Assembly: GCF_011605345.1 (NCBI RefSeq)
Contig: NZ_JAAOXM010000014.1
Coordinates: 62,001-126,000, forward strand
DNA from: Burkholderia sp. D-99
GTDB lineage: Bacteria; Pseudomonadota; Gammaproteobacteria; Burkholderiales; Burkholderiaceae
Direction: 5' to 3'
DNA: 64,000 bases
Below the pieces are notes generated by a model. That model saw nothing but the letters and a program-made list of their open reading frames with translations. It was not told the origin of the DNA and searched no databases. Shown here one piece after another: positions 17,549 through 27,059 of this stretch (position 1 is its first letter; each line of letters opens with the position of its first letter). Position numbers and translations under genes: made by a program.

Positions 17549-18657
17549 CGCCCTCCGCCGAATGCCGAACCGCGCGTGCGCGTGTCGAGCGCGTTGCGCA
17601 GCGCATCGCCCATGAAGGTGAGCAACAGCAGCGTCACCACCAGCGCCGCGAACGCCGCGATCGAGATCCACCACGCATCGAGATTGTTCTTGCCCTCCTG
17701 CAGCAGCTCGCCGAGGCTCGGCGTCGGCGGCGGCACGCCGAGGCCCAGGAAATCGAGGCTCGTCAGCGACAGGATCGCCGCGCTCATTCGGAACGGCAGG
17801 AACGTGATCACCGGCGTGAGGCTGTTCGGCAGCACGTGGCGCCACATGATCTGCGCGTTCGTCAGCCCCATCGTGCGCGCCGCTTTCACGTAATCGAGCG
17901 CGCGGTTGCGAAGGAATTCGGCGCGTACGTAGTCGGACAGCACGAGCCAGCCGAACATCGACAGCAGGATGAACAGCAGCCACAGCGACGGTGTGAAGAT
18001 CGACGCGAAGATGATCAGCAGGTACAGGTCCGGCAGCGCGCTCCAGATCTCGATCAGGCGCTGCCCGACCAGGTCGGTACGGCCGCCGTAGAAGCCTTGC
18101 AGCGCGCCGGTCAGCACGCCGACCAGCACGCCCGATACCGTCAGCGCGAACGCCATCAGCACCGACAGCCGGAATCCGTACAGCAGCCGCGCCAGCACGT
18201 CGCGCCCGAACTGGTCAGTGCCGAGCCAGTTGCTGGCCGACGGCGGCGCCGGATACGGCCGCGACGCGAAATAGTCGATCGTGTCGTAGCGATAGCGGAT
18301 CGGCGGATAAATCGCGAAATTGCCGTGCGACTCGAGTTTCGTGCGGATGTACGGGTCGAGATAGTTCGTCATCGCGGGAAAGTCGCCGCCGAACGCGGTC
18401 TCCGGATAGTCCTTCACGATCGGGAAGTAATAGTGGCCGTCGTAACGCACGATCAGCGGCCGGTCGTTCGACAGGAGGTTCGCGCCCAGGCTGAGCACGA
18501 ACAGCACCATGAAGATCACGAGGCTCCCGTAGCCGAGCGGCTGCGCGCGGAAGCGCAACCACGTGCGCCGCCACGGTGACGGCGACGCGGCGCACGCGGC
18601 GCATGCCTGGTCAGTGGTCCAGGCGGTTGAACTGGATACGGGGGTCGACGAGGACAT
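17545..18657 (-). CDS. yejE: YejE-like peptide ABC transporter permease
   Basis: A 370-residue permease of the DppC/OppC class with the extra periplasmic loop characteristic of YejE (LIVRYDGHYYFPIVKDYPET, TKLESHGNFAIYPPIRYRYD) between the first helix (about residues 45-65) and the core. The binding-protein-dependent transport signature is recognisable as EFLRNRALDYVKAARTMGLT. It pairs with YejB to form the membrane channel. The start at 18657 overlaps yejB by 47 bases; the overlapped N-terminus is serine/alanine-rich and may be dispensable, so a later non-ATG start is possible. It overlaps yejF by four bases. Confidence 0.88.
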   Translation of the reverse strand: MSSSTPVSSSTAWTTDQACAACAASPSPWRRTWLRFRAQPLGYGSLVIFMVLFVLSLGANLLSNDRPLIVRYDGHYYFPIVKDYPETAFGGDFPAMTNYLDPYIRTKLESHGNFAIYPPIRYRYDTIDYFASRPYPAPPSASNWLGTDQFGRDVLARLLYGFRLSVLMAFALTVSGVLVGVLTGALQGFYGGRTDLVGQRLIEIWSALPDLYLLIIFASIFTPSLWLLFILLSMFGWLVLSDYVRAEFLRNRALDYVKAARTMGLTNAQIMWRHVLPNSLTPVITFLPFRMSAAILSLTSLDFLGLGVPPPTPSLGELLQEGKNNLDAWWISIAAFAALVVTLLLLTFMGDALRNALDTRTRGSAFGGGR

Positions 18658-19663
18658 AGCAGATATCCGCGATGAGTTTGGTCAGCAGGCCGATCAGCGT
18701 GAACAGGAACAGTGAGCCGAGCACGACCGGATAGTCGCGGCGGATCACCGAGTCGTACGACAGTTGCCCCATGCCGTCGAGCGAGAACAGCGTCTCGATC
18801 AGCAGGTTGCCGTTCAGGAACGCGCCGACGAACGCGGCCGGCAGCCCGGTGAGCAGCGGGATGGCCGCGTTGCGCAGCACGTGCTTCCACAGCACGTCGC
18901 GCTCCGGCGCGCCCTTCGCGCGTGCGGTCAGCACGTATTGACGGCCGATTTCCTCGAGGAACGTATTCTTGGTCAGGATCGTGACGATCGCGAAGTTGCC
19001 GACGACCGACGCCGTCACCGGCATCACGATGTGCCACAGATAATCGAGCGCCTTGGCCATCAGCGTCAGGTCGTCGAAGTTGTCGGACGTGAGCCCGCGC
19101 ATCGGGAACACCTGCCAGAACGTGCCGCCGCCGAACAGCATCAGCAGCAGCACGCCGAGCACGAAGCCCGGCACCGCGTAGCCGGCCAGCACCAGCACGC
19201 TCGTCACGGTGTCGAACCGCGACCCGTTGCGCACCGCCTTCGCGATGCCGAGCGGCACCGACACCAGGTACGTGAGGATCACCGTCCACATCCCGAGCGT
19301 GATCGACACCGGCAGCTTCGAGCGAATGACCGCCCACACGCTGCGGTGCGCGAAATAGGACTGGCCGAGATCGAACGTCGCATAGCTCTTCAGCATCAGC
19401 ACGTAGCGTTCGAGCGGTGGCTTGTCGAAGCCGAACTGTTTGCGGATCTGCTCGATCTGCTGCGGGTCGACGCCCTGGCTACCGTGGTAGCCGCCGCCTG
19501 CGCCCCCCGCCTCCCCGCCCCGCGCATTGCCGTGGCGCAACTGCGCGAGCACCTGTTCGACCGGGCCGCCCGGCACGAACTGCGTGACCGCGAACGTGAT
19601 CGTCACCACCCCGATCAGCGTCGGGATCATCAGCAGCAATCGCCTGAGTATGTATGCCAGCAT
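18611..19663 (-). CDS. yejB: YejB-like peptide ABC transporter permease
   Basis: A 350-residue DppB/OppB-class permease: N-terminal helix MLAYILRRLLLMIPTLIGVV, a glycine-rich loop (GGEAGGAGGGYHGSQGVDPQ) with the YejB-typical QIRKQFGFDKPPLERY, SYFAHRSVWAVI, and a core with about five more helices. The EAA loop reads EEIGRQYVLTARAKGAPERD. Together with YejE it forms the inner-membrane pore. It begins 13 bases after the yejA stop and is part of a tightly packed operon. Confidence 0.9.
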   Translation of the reverse strand: MLAYILRRLLLMIPTLIGVVTITFAVTQFVPGGPVEQVLAQLRHGNARGGEAGGAGGGYHGSQGVDPQQIEQIRKQFGFDKPPLERYVLMLKSYATFDLGQSYFAHRSVWAVIRSKLPVSITLGMWTVILTYLVSVPLGIAKAVRNGSRFDTVTSVLVLAGYAVPGFVLGVLLLMLFGGGTFWQVFPMRGLTSDNFDDLTLMAKALDYLWHIVMPVTASVVGNFAIVTILTKNTFLEEIGRQYVLTARAKGAPERDVLWKHVLRNAAIPLLTGLPAAFVGAFLNGNLLIETLFSLDGMGQLSYDSVIRRDYPVVLGSLFLFTLIGLLTKLIADICYVLVDPRIQFNRLDH

Positions 19664-19676
19664 CGTCGTTCCCCCG

Positions 19677-21599
19677 TCAGGCCGCCGGCGCGGGTTTCGC
19701 CGCCGGCTGCTTCACGTACCAGTAGTCGATGATCCAGTCCTCGTATTGATAGGAGTCCGGCACGATCGCCGGATGGCCGAGCGCCGCCTTGTACGCGATC
19801 CGCGCATTCGGCAGGTAGTACTGCGGAATCAGCGCGTACAGGTTGATCAGCACGCGGTCGAGCGCATGCGTGGCCGTCTCGAGATCGTCGAGCGTGTCGG
19901 CCGCGAGCGCCGCGCGGATCAGCGCATCGACGGCCTGCGACTTCACGCCCGGATAGTTCTCGGAGCCCGGCTGGGACGCGGCCGCGCTGCCGAAGCGGCG
20001 CGTCAGCTCCGCCCCCGGGATCGTCACCGGCAGGTAGATGTACGTCGTCATGTCGTACTCGAAGTTGTCGAGGCGCTTCAGGTAGACCGCGCTGTCGATC
20101 TCCCGCAGGTACGCGTGGATGCCGAGCATCGCGAGCGCCTGCGTGTACGGAAGGATCAGGCGGTCCATGCCGGGCTGGTCGTCGATGATCTCGATCGTCA
20201 TCGCCGTGCCGTTCGCGTCGCGCAGCGCGCCGTCGCGGTAATGCCAGCCGGCCTGCGCGAGCAGGTCGCGCGCTTGCTTCAGATTCGCGCGCAGCGAATC
20301 GGGCGGCAGCGTCGACGGCTGCTGGACCATCGGGCCGAACACTTCCGGGGGCAGCGTCGAGCGGAACGGTTCGAGCAGCGCAAGCTCCTTCTCGCTCGGC
20401 GTGCCGGTTGCCGCGAACGGGCTCGCCTCCCAGAAGCTGTTGGTCCGGCGGTATTGCCCGTAAAACATCATCCGGCTCATCCAGTCGAAGTCGAACGCCA
20501 GCGCGAGCGCATGCCGCACCCGCACGTCCTGGAACATCGGCTTGCGCATGTTCATCAGGAAGCCCTGCATCTGCGCGGGGCCGTCGGGAAACTCGCCGCG
20601 CTTGAGCATGCCGTTGCGGAAATTCTTGCCGACGTACTTGCGCGCCCACTGCGTCGCGCTGTATTCCATGCGCGCGTCGATATCGCCGGCCTTGAATGCC
20701 TCGAGCGCCGTGTACTGATCCAGGTACAGCTTGAACGACACGTGCGCGAAGCGGAACATGCCGCGCCGTGACGGCAGGTTCGCCGCCCAGTAGTGCGGGT
20801 CGCGCACGTAGCTGATCTGCTTGTCGTTCTTGCGCTGGTCGATCAGGTACGCGCCGCTCGCGATCGGCGGCACGTTCGCGATCTGGTCGAACGGCGGTCG
20901 CGTGCCGTCCGCACGCTGCCCCCATTTCGGCGAGAACACCGGCAGGTCGCCCGCGATCAGCGCGGCGTCGCGCTCCGCGTGCTTGAACTCGAAGCACACC
21001 GTGTGGCCGTCGACGACCACCGCGCGCTTGATGATCGAGAACTGCGCGTTGTACAGCGGCGAGGCCTGCGGGCTCGTCAGCGTGTCGAACGAATATTTGA
21101 CGTCGGCCGCGGTGATCGGGTCGCCGTTCGAGAAGCGTGCGGCCGGATTGAGGTGGAACGTCGCCGACAGCCCGTCGGGCGCGACGTCGACGTCGTCGGC
21201 GATCAGCGCGTATTCGGATGCGAGCTCGTCCCAGCTGCGCTGCATCAGCGTGTCGAACATCAGGTTCTTGATGTCCGGTGCGGGCGAGCCGCGCACGAGG
21301 AACGGGTTCAGCGAGTCGTAGCTTTGCGTTTCGTCGTAGTTCTCGAAATTGAGCGTGCCGCTGTCCGGCGCATCCGCATTCGCGTAGTCGAAATGCGTGA
21401 AGCCCGGTGGATATTTCGGATGATCGTATTGCGAGATCGCCGGCACGGCGAGCGCGGCCTGCGGCATGACGCCGCCCGACACGAGCCACGCGGCGCACGC
21501 GAGCAGCGCGGCGCGCGTGGCGGCGCGCATCCGCGCGTGCGTGCGCTTCAGGTGCGAGTGGCGCGGCACGCGTGCCCGTCGCCCATTCAACAGTCTCAT
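19677..21599 (-). CDS. yejA: YejA-like extracytoplasmic peptide-binding protein
   Basis: The protein belongs to the SBP_bac_5 peptide-binding family and matches YejA in size and motifs: ISQYDHPKYPPGFTHFDYAN at the mature N-terminus, NFENYDETQSYDSLNPF, then LNPAARFSNGDPITAADV and the C-terminal IIDYWYVKQ. It delivers peptides to YejBE in the periplasm. From ATG 21597-21599 it has 640 residues; an internal ATG at 21530 gives 617 residues with a more typical signal peptide (MRAATRAALLACAAWLVSGG, cleavage after ALA). Neither start has a clear ribosome binding site, so the start is uncertain. A terminator upstream (21762-21805) separates it from the receptor gene, implying its own promoter. Confidence 0.88.
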   Translation of the reverse strand: MRLLNGRRARVPRHSHLKRTHARMRAATRAALLACAAWLVSGGVMPQAALAVPAISQYDHPKYPPGFTHFDYANADAPDSGTLNFENYDETQSYDSLNPFLVRGSPAPDIKNLMFDTLMQRSWDELASEYALIADDVDVAPDGLSATFHLNPAARFSNGDPITAADVKYSFDTLTSPQASPLYNAQFSIIKRAVVVDGHTVCFEFKHAERDAALIAGDLPVFSPKWGQRADGTRPPFDQIANVPPIASGAYLIDQRKNDKQISYVRDPHYWAANLPSRRGMFRFAHVSFKLYLDQYTALEAFKAGDIDARMEYSATQWARKYVGKNFRNGMLKRGEFPDGPAQMQGFLMNMRKPMFQDVRVRHALALAFDFDWMSRMMFYGQYRRTNSFWEASPFAATGTPSEKELALLEPFRSTLPPEVFGPMVQQPSTLPPDSLRANLKQARDLLAQAGWHYRDGALRDANGTAMTIEIIDDQPGMDRLILPYTQALAMLGIHAYLREIDSAVYLKRLDNFEYDMTTYIYLPVTIPGAELTRRFGSAAASQPGSENYPGVKSQAVDALIRAALAADTLDDLETATHALDRVLINLYALIPQYYLPNARIAYKAALGHPAIVPDSYQYEDWIIDYWYVKQPAAKPAPAA

Positions 21600-21761
21600 G
21601 GTCAGTCTGTCCGGAAACGTGCGGGCGCGATGCCTGCGCACGGTCGATGCCTGTGCCGGACGCCGCATGCCGGCCGCGTCCCGCGAATGGTTCGTGCTGT
21701 ACTCGATCGGATCAACTGCGCCGCCGCGCGTCCCGGTTGCGGGCCGTCGTGGCGCCAGGCG

Positions 21762-21805
21762 AAAAAAGGCCGCTCCCAAAGGGGGGTAGTGGACGTGGAG
21801 CGGCC
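21762..21805 (-). terminator. Rho-independent terminator after the TonB-dependent receptor
   Basis: On the minus strand GGCCGCTCC pairs with GGAGCGGCC and is followed by six T residues (A-run at 21762-21767 on the plus strand). It lies 33 bases past the receptor stop and before yejA, so receptor and transporter are probably separate transcripts. Confidence 0.85.
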
Positions 21806-21838
21806 GGTCTAAAGCCTGTCAGTGCATCGCGATCGCCA

Positions 21839-24637
21839 TCAGAACTTGTACGTCGCGCCGATCTGCGCAAACCGGCCGATGTACGAATACACCGACGTGT
21901 CGTACCCGCTCTGGTCCAGCGTGCCGTTCGCGAATTCCGGGTCGTACGGCGGCGTGCGGTTGAAGAGGTTGTTGATGCCGCCGTAGATCGTCCAGTTCTT
22001 GAAGCCCGTGTACGTCATCATCAGGTTGAACTGGCTGTACGACCCGACCTTCGACGGGGCGGGTGCGGGCATCAGGTTCTGCGCGTACGGGCCCGTGAAT
22101 TCCCACGTCAGCGCCGCGTCGAACTTCCGGTAGTTCCAGTCCAGCGTCGTGTTGCCGCGCCAGCGCGGGAAGCTGCCGCCGAACGGCTGCGTGATCGTGT
22201 AGTTGTTGCCCGCGCCGTTCACCGGTGTGCCACCCGGGAAGCCGATCTTGTAGCTGTTGATGTACGCCCAGTCACCCGACAGCGTGACCGTGCCCCAGCC
22301 CTTGAGCGGCAGCCCCTGGCGGAACGTGCCTTCGAAGCCGTTCGTGTCGAGGTAGCCGAGGTTCTGGTACGGGATCACCTTGTACAGCAGCTGGCCCGTC
22401 GTCGGATCGGTCACGACCTGCGACGGCGCACCCTGGCCGATCACGTTGTCGATGCGGATCTTGTACCAGTCGAAGCCGAGATCCGTGTAGCGGCTCGGCG
22501 ACACCTGGAAGCCGATGTTGAAGTTGCGCGTGCGTTCCGGCGCGAGGTTCGGGTTGCCGACGGTGATCGACGTATAGTTCTGGCCGGTGGCCGGGTCGAT
22601 CTGGATGCCGAGCGTCTGCGACTTGCTGTCCTCGACGAAGGTCGGTGCGCGGAACCCGCGGTTGTACGACGTATACAGCGTGAGGGCCTTGATCGGCTGG
22701 TAGCGCAACGCGAAGCGCGGCGAGAAGGCACCGCCCACGTCCGTGTAGTGGTCGTAGCGGCCGGCCTGGCTGAACGTCAGGTTCTCGAGGATCGGCACGT
22801 TGATCTGGTAATACACGGCCGCGACGTTGCGCTGGCCGTTCACCGTCTCGAGGTCCGGCGTGATGACCGCCCCGCTCAGGTATTCGGAGCCCGGCGTCAG
22901 CACTTCGCTCTGGTGCGTGAACTGCGCGCCGAAGCCGATACCGACGTCGCCGGCCGGCAGATGGAACAGGTTAGGCGTCGACAGCGTCGCGTCGATCGTG
23001 TCGAGCTTCGAGATGCCGAAGTTGTTCGCTTCCTGGTACAGCCCGTTGAACGCGTTCGGCGTCGCCGCGGGGTTCGCGAAGTTCAGCGTGCCGTTCTGGT
23101 AGATGTTGTTCAGCGCATTGACGTTCAGCTGGTTCGTGAACACGTTCGACACCGTGCTCTGCGAATGGCTGACCGACGTCGCCCAGTCCCAGTCGCCGTA
23201 CGGCAGCGTGAACGACCCCTTGATGCCGGCGGCCGCACGCCAGTAGTTCGCCCAGGTCTTCTGCGCGACCGTGTTCGGGAACGCGTAGGTGAGCGGCGTG
23301 GCCGCGCCTGTCGTGTTGTACGGGTTGCTGACCGGTACCGTGAAGTTGAACGGCGACAGCAGCTTCGTCTGCGGATTCCAGACGAGCGCCGGGTTCTGCG
23401 AGTTGCCGATCACGTTGTTCCACAAGCCGTCGTTGGTCGTGGTCGTGTTGTAGCTCTCGAGGAAATCCGCGAATGCGGTCGTCTTGTCATCGATCTTGAA
23501 GTCCGCATGGAGCTTTGCGTTCAGGCGCTCGGTCATCGGCAGGATCGACGTGCTTTCAGCGGTGTTGTACCCGCAGACCGTGCCCTGCGACCCGGCCGAC
23601 AGCGAATTCGACACGGCCGGATGCACCGAGCCGCCGAACGGGCAGCCGCCGCTCAGCGCCTGCGCGACACCGCCGGGCATGTTCCAGTACGACGGCGCGA
23701 GCAGCGAGAAGCCGCCCGGCTTGCCCGTGAAGTCCTGGTTGCGCGTCGAATCGCGGTCGGCCAGCGTGAAGCCGTTCGACTTGTAGTAGCTCATCGCGGC
23801 CGTCACGTTGAAGCGGTCGGCGTTCAGGTCGCCGAAGCCGCCGAGCACGCCGAACTTCACCGTGCCGTCGCCGTTACCGGCGTTGATCGCGCTGCCGAGG
23901 CTGCCGTCGAGCTGCAGGCCACGGAAATCGTGTTTTGTGATGATGTTGACGACACCGCCGATCGCGTCCGAACCGTACTGCGACACGGCGCCCGTCTTCA
24001 CGATTTCGATCCGCTCGATGTCGTTGAGCGGGATCGTGTTGAGGTCGAAGAACGAGTCGACGCTGTTCGAAAAGAATGCATACGGTGCGACGCGCTGGCC
24101 GTCGACCATCACGAGCGTGTACTTCTCGGACAGGCCGCGCAGCGCGATGCCGGCCGCGCCGGCCGCGAAGTTGCCCGATTGCCCTTCGCCCCAGCTGTTC
24201 GCCGAGTTGGCCGCCGCGTCACGCAGGAAGTCGGTGACGGTCACCGCGCCGCTGGCCTGGATTTCCTTCGGCGTGATCGTCTGCACCTGCTGGAAACCGG
24301 TCTTGTCGGCCTGCCGGATCAGCGAACCCGTCACTTCGAAGCGCTTGATCTGTGCGACCTTGCCCTGCCCGTTCGCACCGGGTACAGCGGGCGTGGCCTC
24401 GGTTGCCGCGCCCGCTGGCGCATCGGGCGCCGCGGCGCCCGTGGCAGCGGCGGCGCCCGGCGTGCCACCCGCCTGTGCAACGGTCACGGGCGCGCCGTTC
24501 GCGACCGCATCGGCGACCGCGACGGCGCCCGGCGCCGGCTGGCTCTGGGCAAACGCCGGCGGCGCCAGGACTGCCGTCAGCGCCAGTTCCGCCCAGACTA
24601 TCCTCTTGATGGCCAACGCCAAAACTCTCTGCTTCAT
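21839..24637 (-). CDS. TonB-dependent outer-membrane receptor
   Basis: The 932-residue protein has a signal peptide (cleavage after PAFA at residue 30), a long Ala/Pro/Gly-rich linker (31-88), then a plug domain (FEVTGSLIRQ, TVTDFLRDAAANSANSW, GIALRGLSEKYTLVMVDGQR, VSQYGSDAIGGVVNIITK) and a 22-strand-type barrel ending in aromatic ATYKF. The conserved barrel box PERTRNFNIGFQ is present. The plug resembles the Caulobacter/Xanthomonas-type receptors for larger nutrients rather than classical siderophore receptors; the ligand is not known. The start at 24637 follows AGAGGGAACAAG. It lies 348 bases after the XRE-cupin regulator and 240 bases before yejA. Confidence 0.92.
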   Translation of the reverse strand: MKQRVLALAIKRIVWAELALTAVLAPPAFAQSQPAPGAVAVADAVANGAPVTVAQAGGTPGAAAATGAAAPDAPAGAATEATPAVPGANGQGKVAQIKRFEVTGSLIRQADKTGFQQVQTITPKEIQASGAVTVTDFLRDAAANSANSWGEGQSGNFAAGAAGIALRGLSEKYTLVMVDGQRVAPYAFFSNSVDSFFDLNTIPLNDIERIEIVKTGAVSQYGSDAIGGVVNIITKHDFRGLQLDGSLGSAINAGNGDGTVKFGVLGGFGDLNADRFNVTAAMSYYKSNGFTLADRDSTRNQDFTGKPGGFSLLAPSYWNMPGGVAQALSGGCPFGGSVHPAVSNSLSAGSQGTVCGYNTAESTSILPMTERLNAKLHADFKIDDKTTAFADFLESYNTTTTNDGLWNNVIGNSQNPALVWNPQTKLLSPFNFTVPVSNPYNTTGAATPLTYAFPNTVAQKTWANYWRAAAGIKGSFTLPYGDWDWATSVSHSQSTVSNVFTNQLNVNALNNIYQNGTLNFANPAATPNAFNGLYQEANNFGISKLDTIDATLSTPNLFHLPAGDVGIGFGAQFTHQSEVLTPGSEYLSGAVITPDLETVNGQRNVAAVYYQINVPILENLTFSQAGRYDHYTDVGGAFSPRFALRYQPIKALTLYTSYNRGFRAPTFVEDSKSQTLGIQIDPATGQNYTSITVGNPNLAPERTRNFNIGFQVSPSRYTDLGFDWYKIRIDNVIGQGAPSQVVTDPTTGQLLYKVIPYQNLGYLDTNGFEGTFRQGLPLKGWGTVTLSGDWAYINSYKIGFPGGTPVNGAGNNYTITQPFGGSFPRWRGNTTLDWNYRKFDAALTWEFTGPYAQNLMPAPAPSKVGSYSQFNLMMTYTGFKNWTIYGGINNLFNRTPPYDPEFANGTLDQSGYDTSVYSYIGRFAQIGATYKF

Positions 24638-24985
24638 CTTGTTCCCTCTCGCTCGTAGTAAGACCCCACCTGCTGTGCGCCGGAACCTTGTGAATTCCTT
24701 GCGCGTCCTGGGTGCCCGTGTGCCGGAACCCGCGATTGCCATGCTTTCGACTGCCACGACTCGAACGGATCGGCTTCGGGGCACCAGCACCTTTCAGCAT
24801 CACCGTCGTTTTCTATTTTGATTCGTCATGCTAACCACCTACATTGAGCGCCTTGCCTGCTTCCTGCCGATTCGACGGACAGCCGCGATGCACACGGCGA
24901 GCCTCTGCACGCGCCGTACTGCGCACCCTCCGCTACCGATCGGGTACTTCTCCTTCGTGGCGGCCTGCCGCGCCGGCCGCCTTTG
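24638..24985. other. Intergenic region between XRE-cupin regulator and receptor
   Basis: No gene is recognisable. It must hold the receptor promoter on the minus strand. A GC-rich inverted repeat (GGCGGCC...GGCCGCC, 24961-24983) follows the regulator stop but lacks a T-run, so it is at best a weak terminator. No Fur-box-like sequence stands out. Confidence 0.5.
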
Positions 24986-25561
24986 CTAGAACAGCCTGGG
25001 CGTGCCGACCCAGACGATCACCGCCTCTTCGTCGGCCGTGTTGCGCCACGCATGCGGCATCGTCGATTCGTAATGCGCGGTGTCGCCCTCGTTCAGCGTG
25101 AACGTGCAATCCTCGAGCGTCAGCGCCACCTGCCCGCGCAACACGTAGACGAACTCCTCGCCCGCATGCGTCGTCACCTCGGACGACAACTGCCCCGCCG
25201 GCATCCTGACGAGAATCGCGTCGAGCTTGCGGCCGTCCACCAGATTCGTCAGCCGGGCGAACCGGCTGGCCGAGTTCGTGAACTGGAAATACTGCAGCGC
25301 ATCGCCGCGGCATACCGAGCGCGCTTCCGTCGGCGTGTCGATGAAGTACTGCATCGTCACGCCCAGCGCCTTCGCGATCCGGACCAGCGACGTGATCGAC
25401 GGCGTCGCCCGCCCGCGCTCGACCTGCGACAGGAACGGCTTCGAAATGCCGGCGATCGTGGACGTTTCGTCGAGCGTGAGTTTCAGGCGCTGGCGCAGCG
25501 CCCGGATCTTGTTGCCTAGCGACACGGCGACGAGCACCGACTCATCAGGGGGCAAAGCCAT
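24986..25561 (-). CDS. XRE-family regulator with C-terminal cupin domain
   Basis: The 191-residue protein joins an XRE helix-turn-helix (residues 15-70: LGNKIRALRQRLKLTLDETS, ISKPFLSQVERGRATPS, LVRIAKALGV) to a C-terminal cupin domain (about 110-188: HAGEEFVYVLRGQVALTLED, LNEGDTAHYESTMPHAWRNT). This HTH-cupin class (PuuR/SutR type) senses small metabolites through the cupin. It is the only regulator inside the 20 kb minus-strand block and directly precedes the receptor gene, so it is the natural candidate controller of the receptor and possibly of the yej-tld series; no operator was identified. The start MALPPDESVL at 25561 is chosen because upstream residues are arginine-rich filler. Confidence 0.9.
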   Translation of the reverse strand: MALPPDESVLVAVSLGNKIRALRQRLKLTLDETSTIAGISKPFLSQVERGRATPSITSLVRIAKALGVTMQYFIDTPTEARSVCRGDALQYFQFTNSASRFARLTNLVDGRKLDAILVRMPAGQLSSEVTTHAGEEFVYVLRGQVALTLEDCTFTLNEGDTAHYESTMPHAWRNTADEEAVIVWVGTPRLF

Positions 25562-25852
25562 GGAAAGACGGACCCTCGCAGTCGAATTCGGTTTGATGTC
25601 GTCAAGCGTCGACCGATGCCGTGACGCGACCGGCCCGGCGCGATACCCGGCTGCACGCCACGCGTGGTGCGGCACGGCACCTGCGTCGCGCGGCCGCGCA
25701 GCCCTCGCACATTTCATTCGGTTTACTAATCAAAAAGGTTGCCCCTTTCCATCGGCTGACCTGCCCGTCGTGCATCGGTGCTATCGCGGCGGCACCTCGC
25801 TTGCCGATCGCATCCGCTCGCGCACCGTGCGCCGTCGTACCCTTGCGTTGCG

Positions 25853-27043
25853 TTACCGGGATGCCACCACCGTCCAGAGCCGTGCGAGATCACCGGAACC
25901 GTCGGTACCCTTGACCGTGCGCAGTACCTGGACCGCCCGCGCCTTCTGGCCGGCCACGTAATACGCCTCGCCGAGCCGCAGTCGCGCCGCATCGGGATGC
26001 TCGAGCCCGCCTTTCGCGATCGCCTGCTCCATCATCGGCAGCCCCTGCTGCGCATTGCCTGCGAAGACGAGGTTCATACCCGCGTCGATCGGCGCAGCCG
26101 GCGTTGCGGCGTCCCCGCCCGATTGCGCGCGCTTTGCTGCGAGCGTCTGCAACCGCTTCTCGCGATCCGCCTGCGCGTCCTTGCCGAGTACGCCGGACGC
26201 GAACCCCTGGTCGATCACCTGCTTGCCTTCGGCGGGCGACCCCGCAACCAGCGCGAGCTGCGTCATCTCCATGTACGCGTTGGCTGTCGCGAGCGAGCCT
26301 GTCGCCCGGCGCAACCGGTAGATGTCGAGGTCGAGCGACGGCAGATAGCCGGGGTTGCCGCGAATGGCCGTGACCATTTCGTCCCAGTACGCGGGGCTCG
26401 GGTGGTAGGCCACCAGCAGCCCGAGCGCGCTGCGATACGCGTTGCCGTCCTTCACCTTCTGAGCACAGGTCGCAAGCATCTGCAACTGCCCTTCATCCGG
26501 CGCGTGCCCGCCATTCGCCTGCGCGTCGGTGCTCGCTTTCAACTGGCTCACGAGCGGCGCGCAATCGTTTGACAGGTAGTACGACTGCGTGAGCAGCGTG
26601 CGCATTTCCGGATCGGATCCATCAGCCTTCAGGTAGCGCTGGGCAATCCGGATCGCCAGCGGGTAGTTCTTCTGCTGGAAGTAGATGCCGGCCAGCGCCG
26701 CCGTCGTCCGCTGCTCGTCCTCGCCCGACAGCCGCCCCGAGTTCAGCACGGCCTCGTAGGCCTGCGCGGCCGTACCCGGGTCGCCGGCCGCCATCGCGGC
26801 CGCGCCGCGCATCTCCTCCACCATGTAGGTTTCGTACGGCGTCCGGTTCGGCACGGCGGCCGCCTGGGCAATCTTGCCCAGCGCGTCGCGATACTTGTGC
26901 GCCCGGTACAGCTCCTGTGCGGCCGCCAACGGTTTCGCCACGTCCGGCCGCAGTGCGTCCGCCGGCAACGCCGGGCGTCCGAGCAAGCCTGCCGCGCCGA
27001 GCGCCGCCACCGCCATCATCCGTTTCCATCGTCGCTGGTTCAT
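25853..27043 (-). CDS. TPR-repeat periplasmic protein linked to the TonB system
   Basis: The 396-residue product starts with a signal peptide (MNQRRWKRMMAVAALGAAGL, cleavage near ALPADA) and consists of helical TPR-like pairs: AAQELYRAHKYRDALGKIAQ, AAQAYEAVLNSGRLSGED, AALAGIYFQQKNYPLAIRIA, and near the end ARLRLGEAYYVAGQKARAVQ. It starts 16 bases after the second exbD and is thus the last gene of the tonB-exbB-exbD-exbD transcript. TPR proteins accompany TonB-ExbBD modules in several proteobacteria (for example the TtpC type), where they assist energy transduction or receptor contact. The exact role here is inferred from position only. Confidence 0.85.
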   Translation of the reverse strand: MNQRRWKRMMAVAALGAAGLLGRPALPADALRPDVAKPLAAAQELYRAHKYRDALGKIAQAAAVPNRTPYETYMVEEMRGAAAMAAGDPGTAAQAYEAVLNSGRLSGEDEQRTTAALAGIYFQQKNYPLAIRIAQRYLKADGSDPEMRTLLTQSYYLSNDCAPLVSQLKASTDAQANGGHAPDEGQLQMLATCAQKVKDGNAYRSALGLLVAYHPSPAYWDEMVTAIRGNPGYLPSLDLDIYRLRRATGSLATANAYMEMTQLALVAGSPAEGKQVIDQGFASGVLGKDAQADREKRLQTLAAKRAQSGGDAATPAAPIDAGMNLVFAGNAQQGLPMMEQAIAKGGLEHPDAARLRLGEAYYVAGQKARAVQVLRTVKGTDGSGDLARLWTVVASR

Positions 27044-27059
27044 CGGCTCGTCCGTGTCG

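Noticed and set aside
24961..24983. Terminator after the XRE-cupin gene
   Set aside because: The GGCGGCC/GGCCGCC stem lacks a T-run on the minus strand, so termination is not supported.
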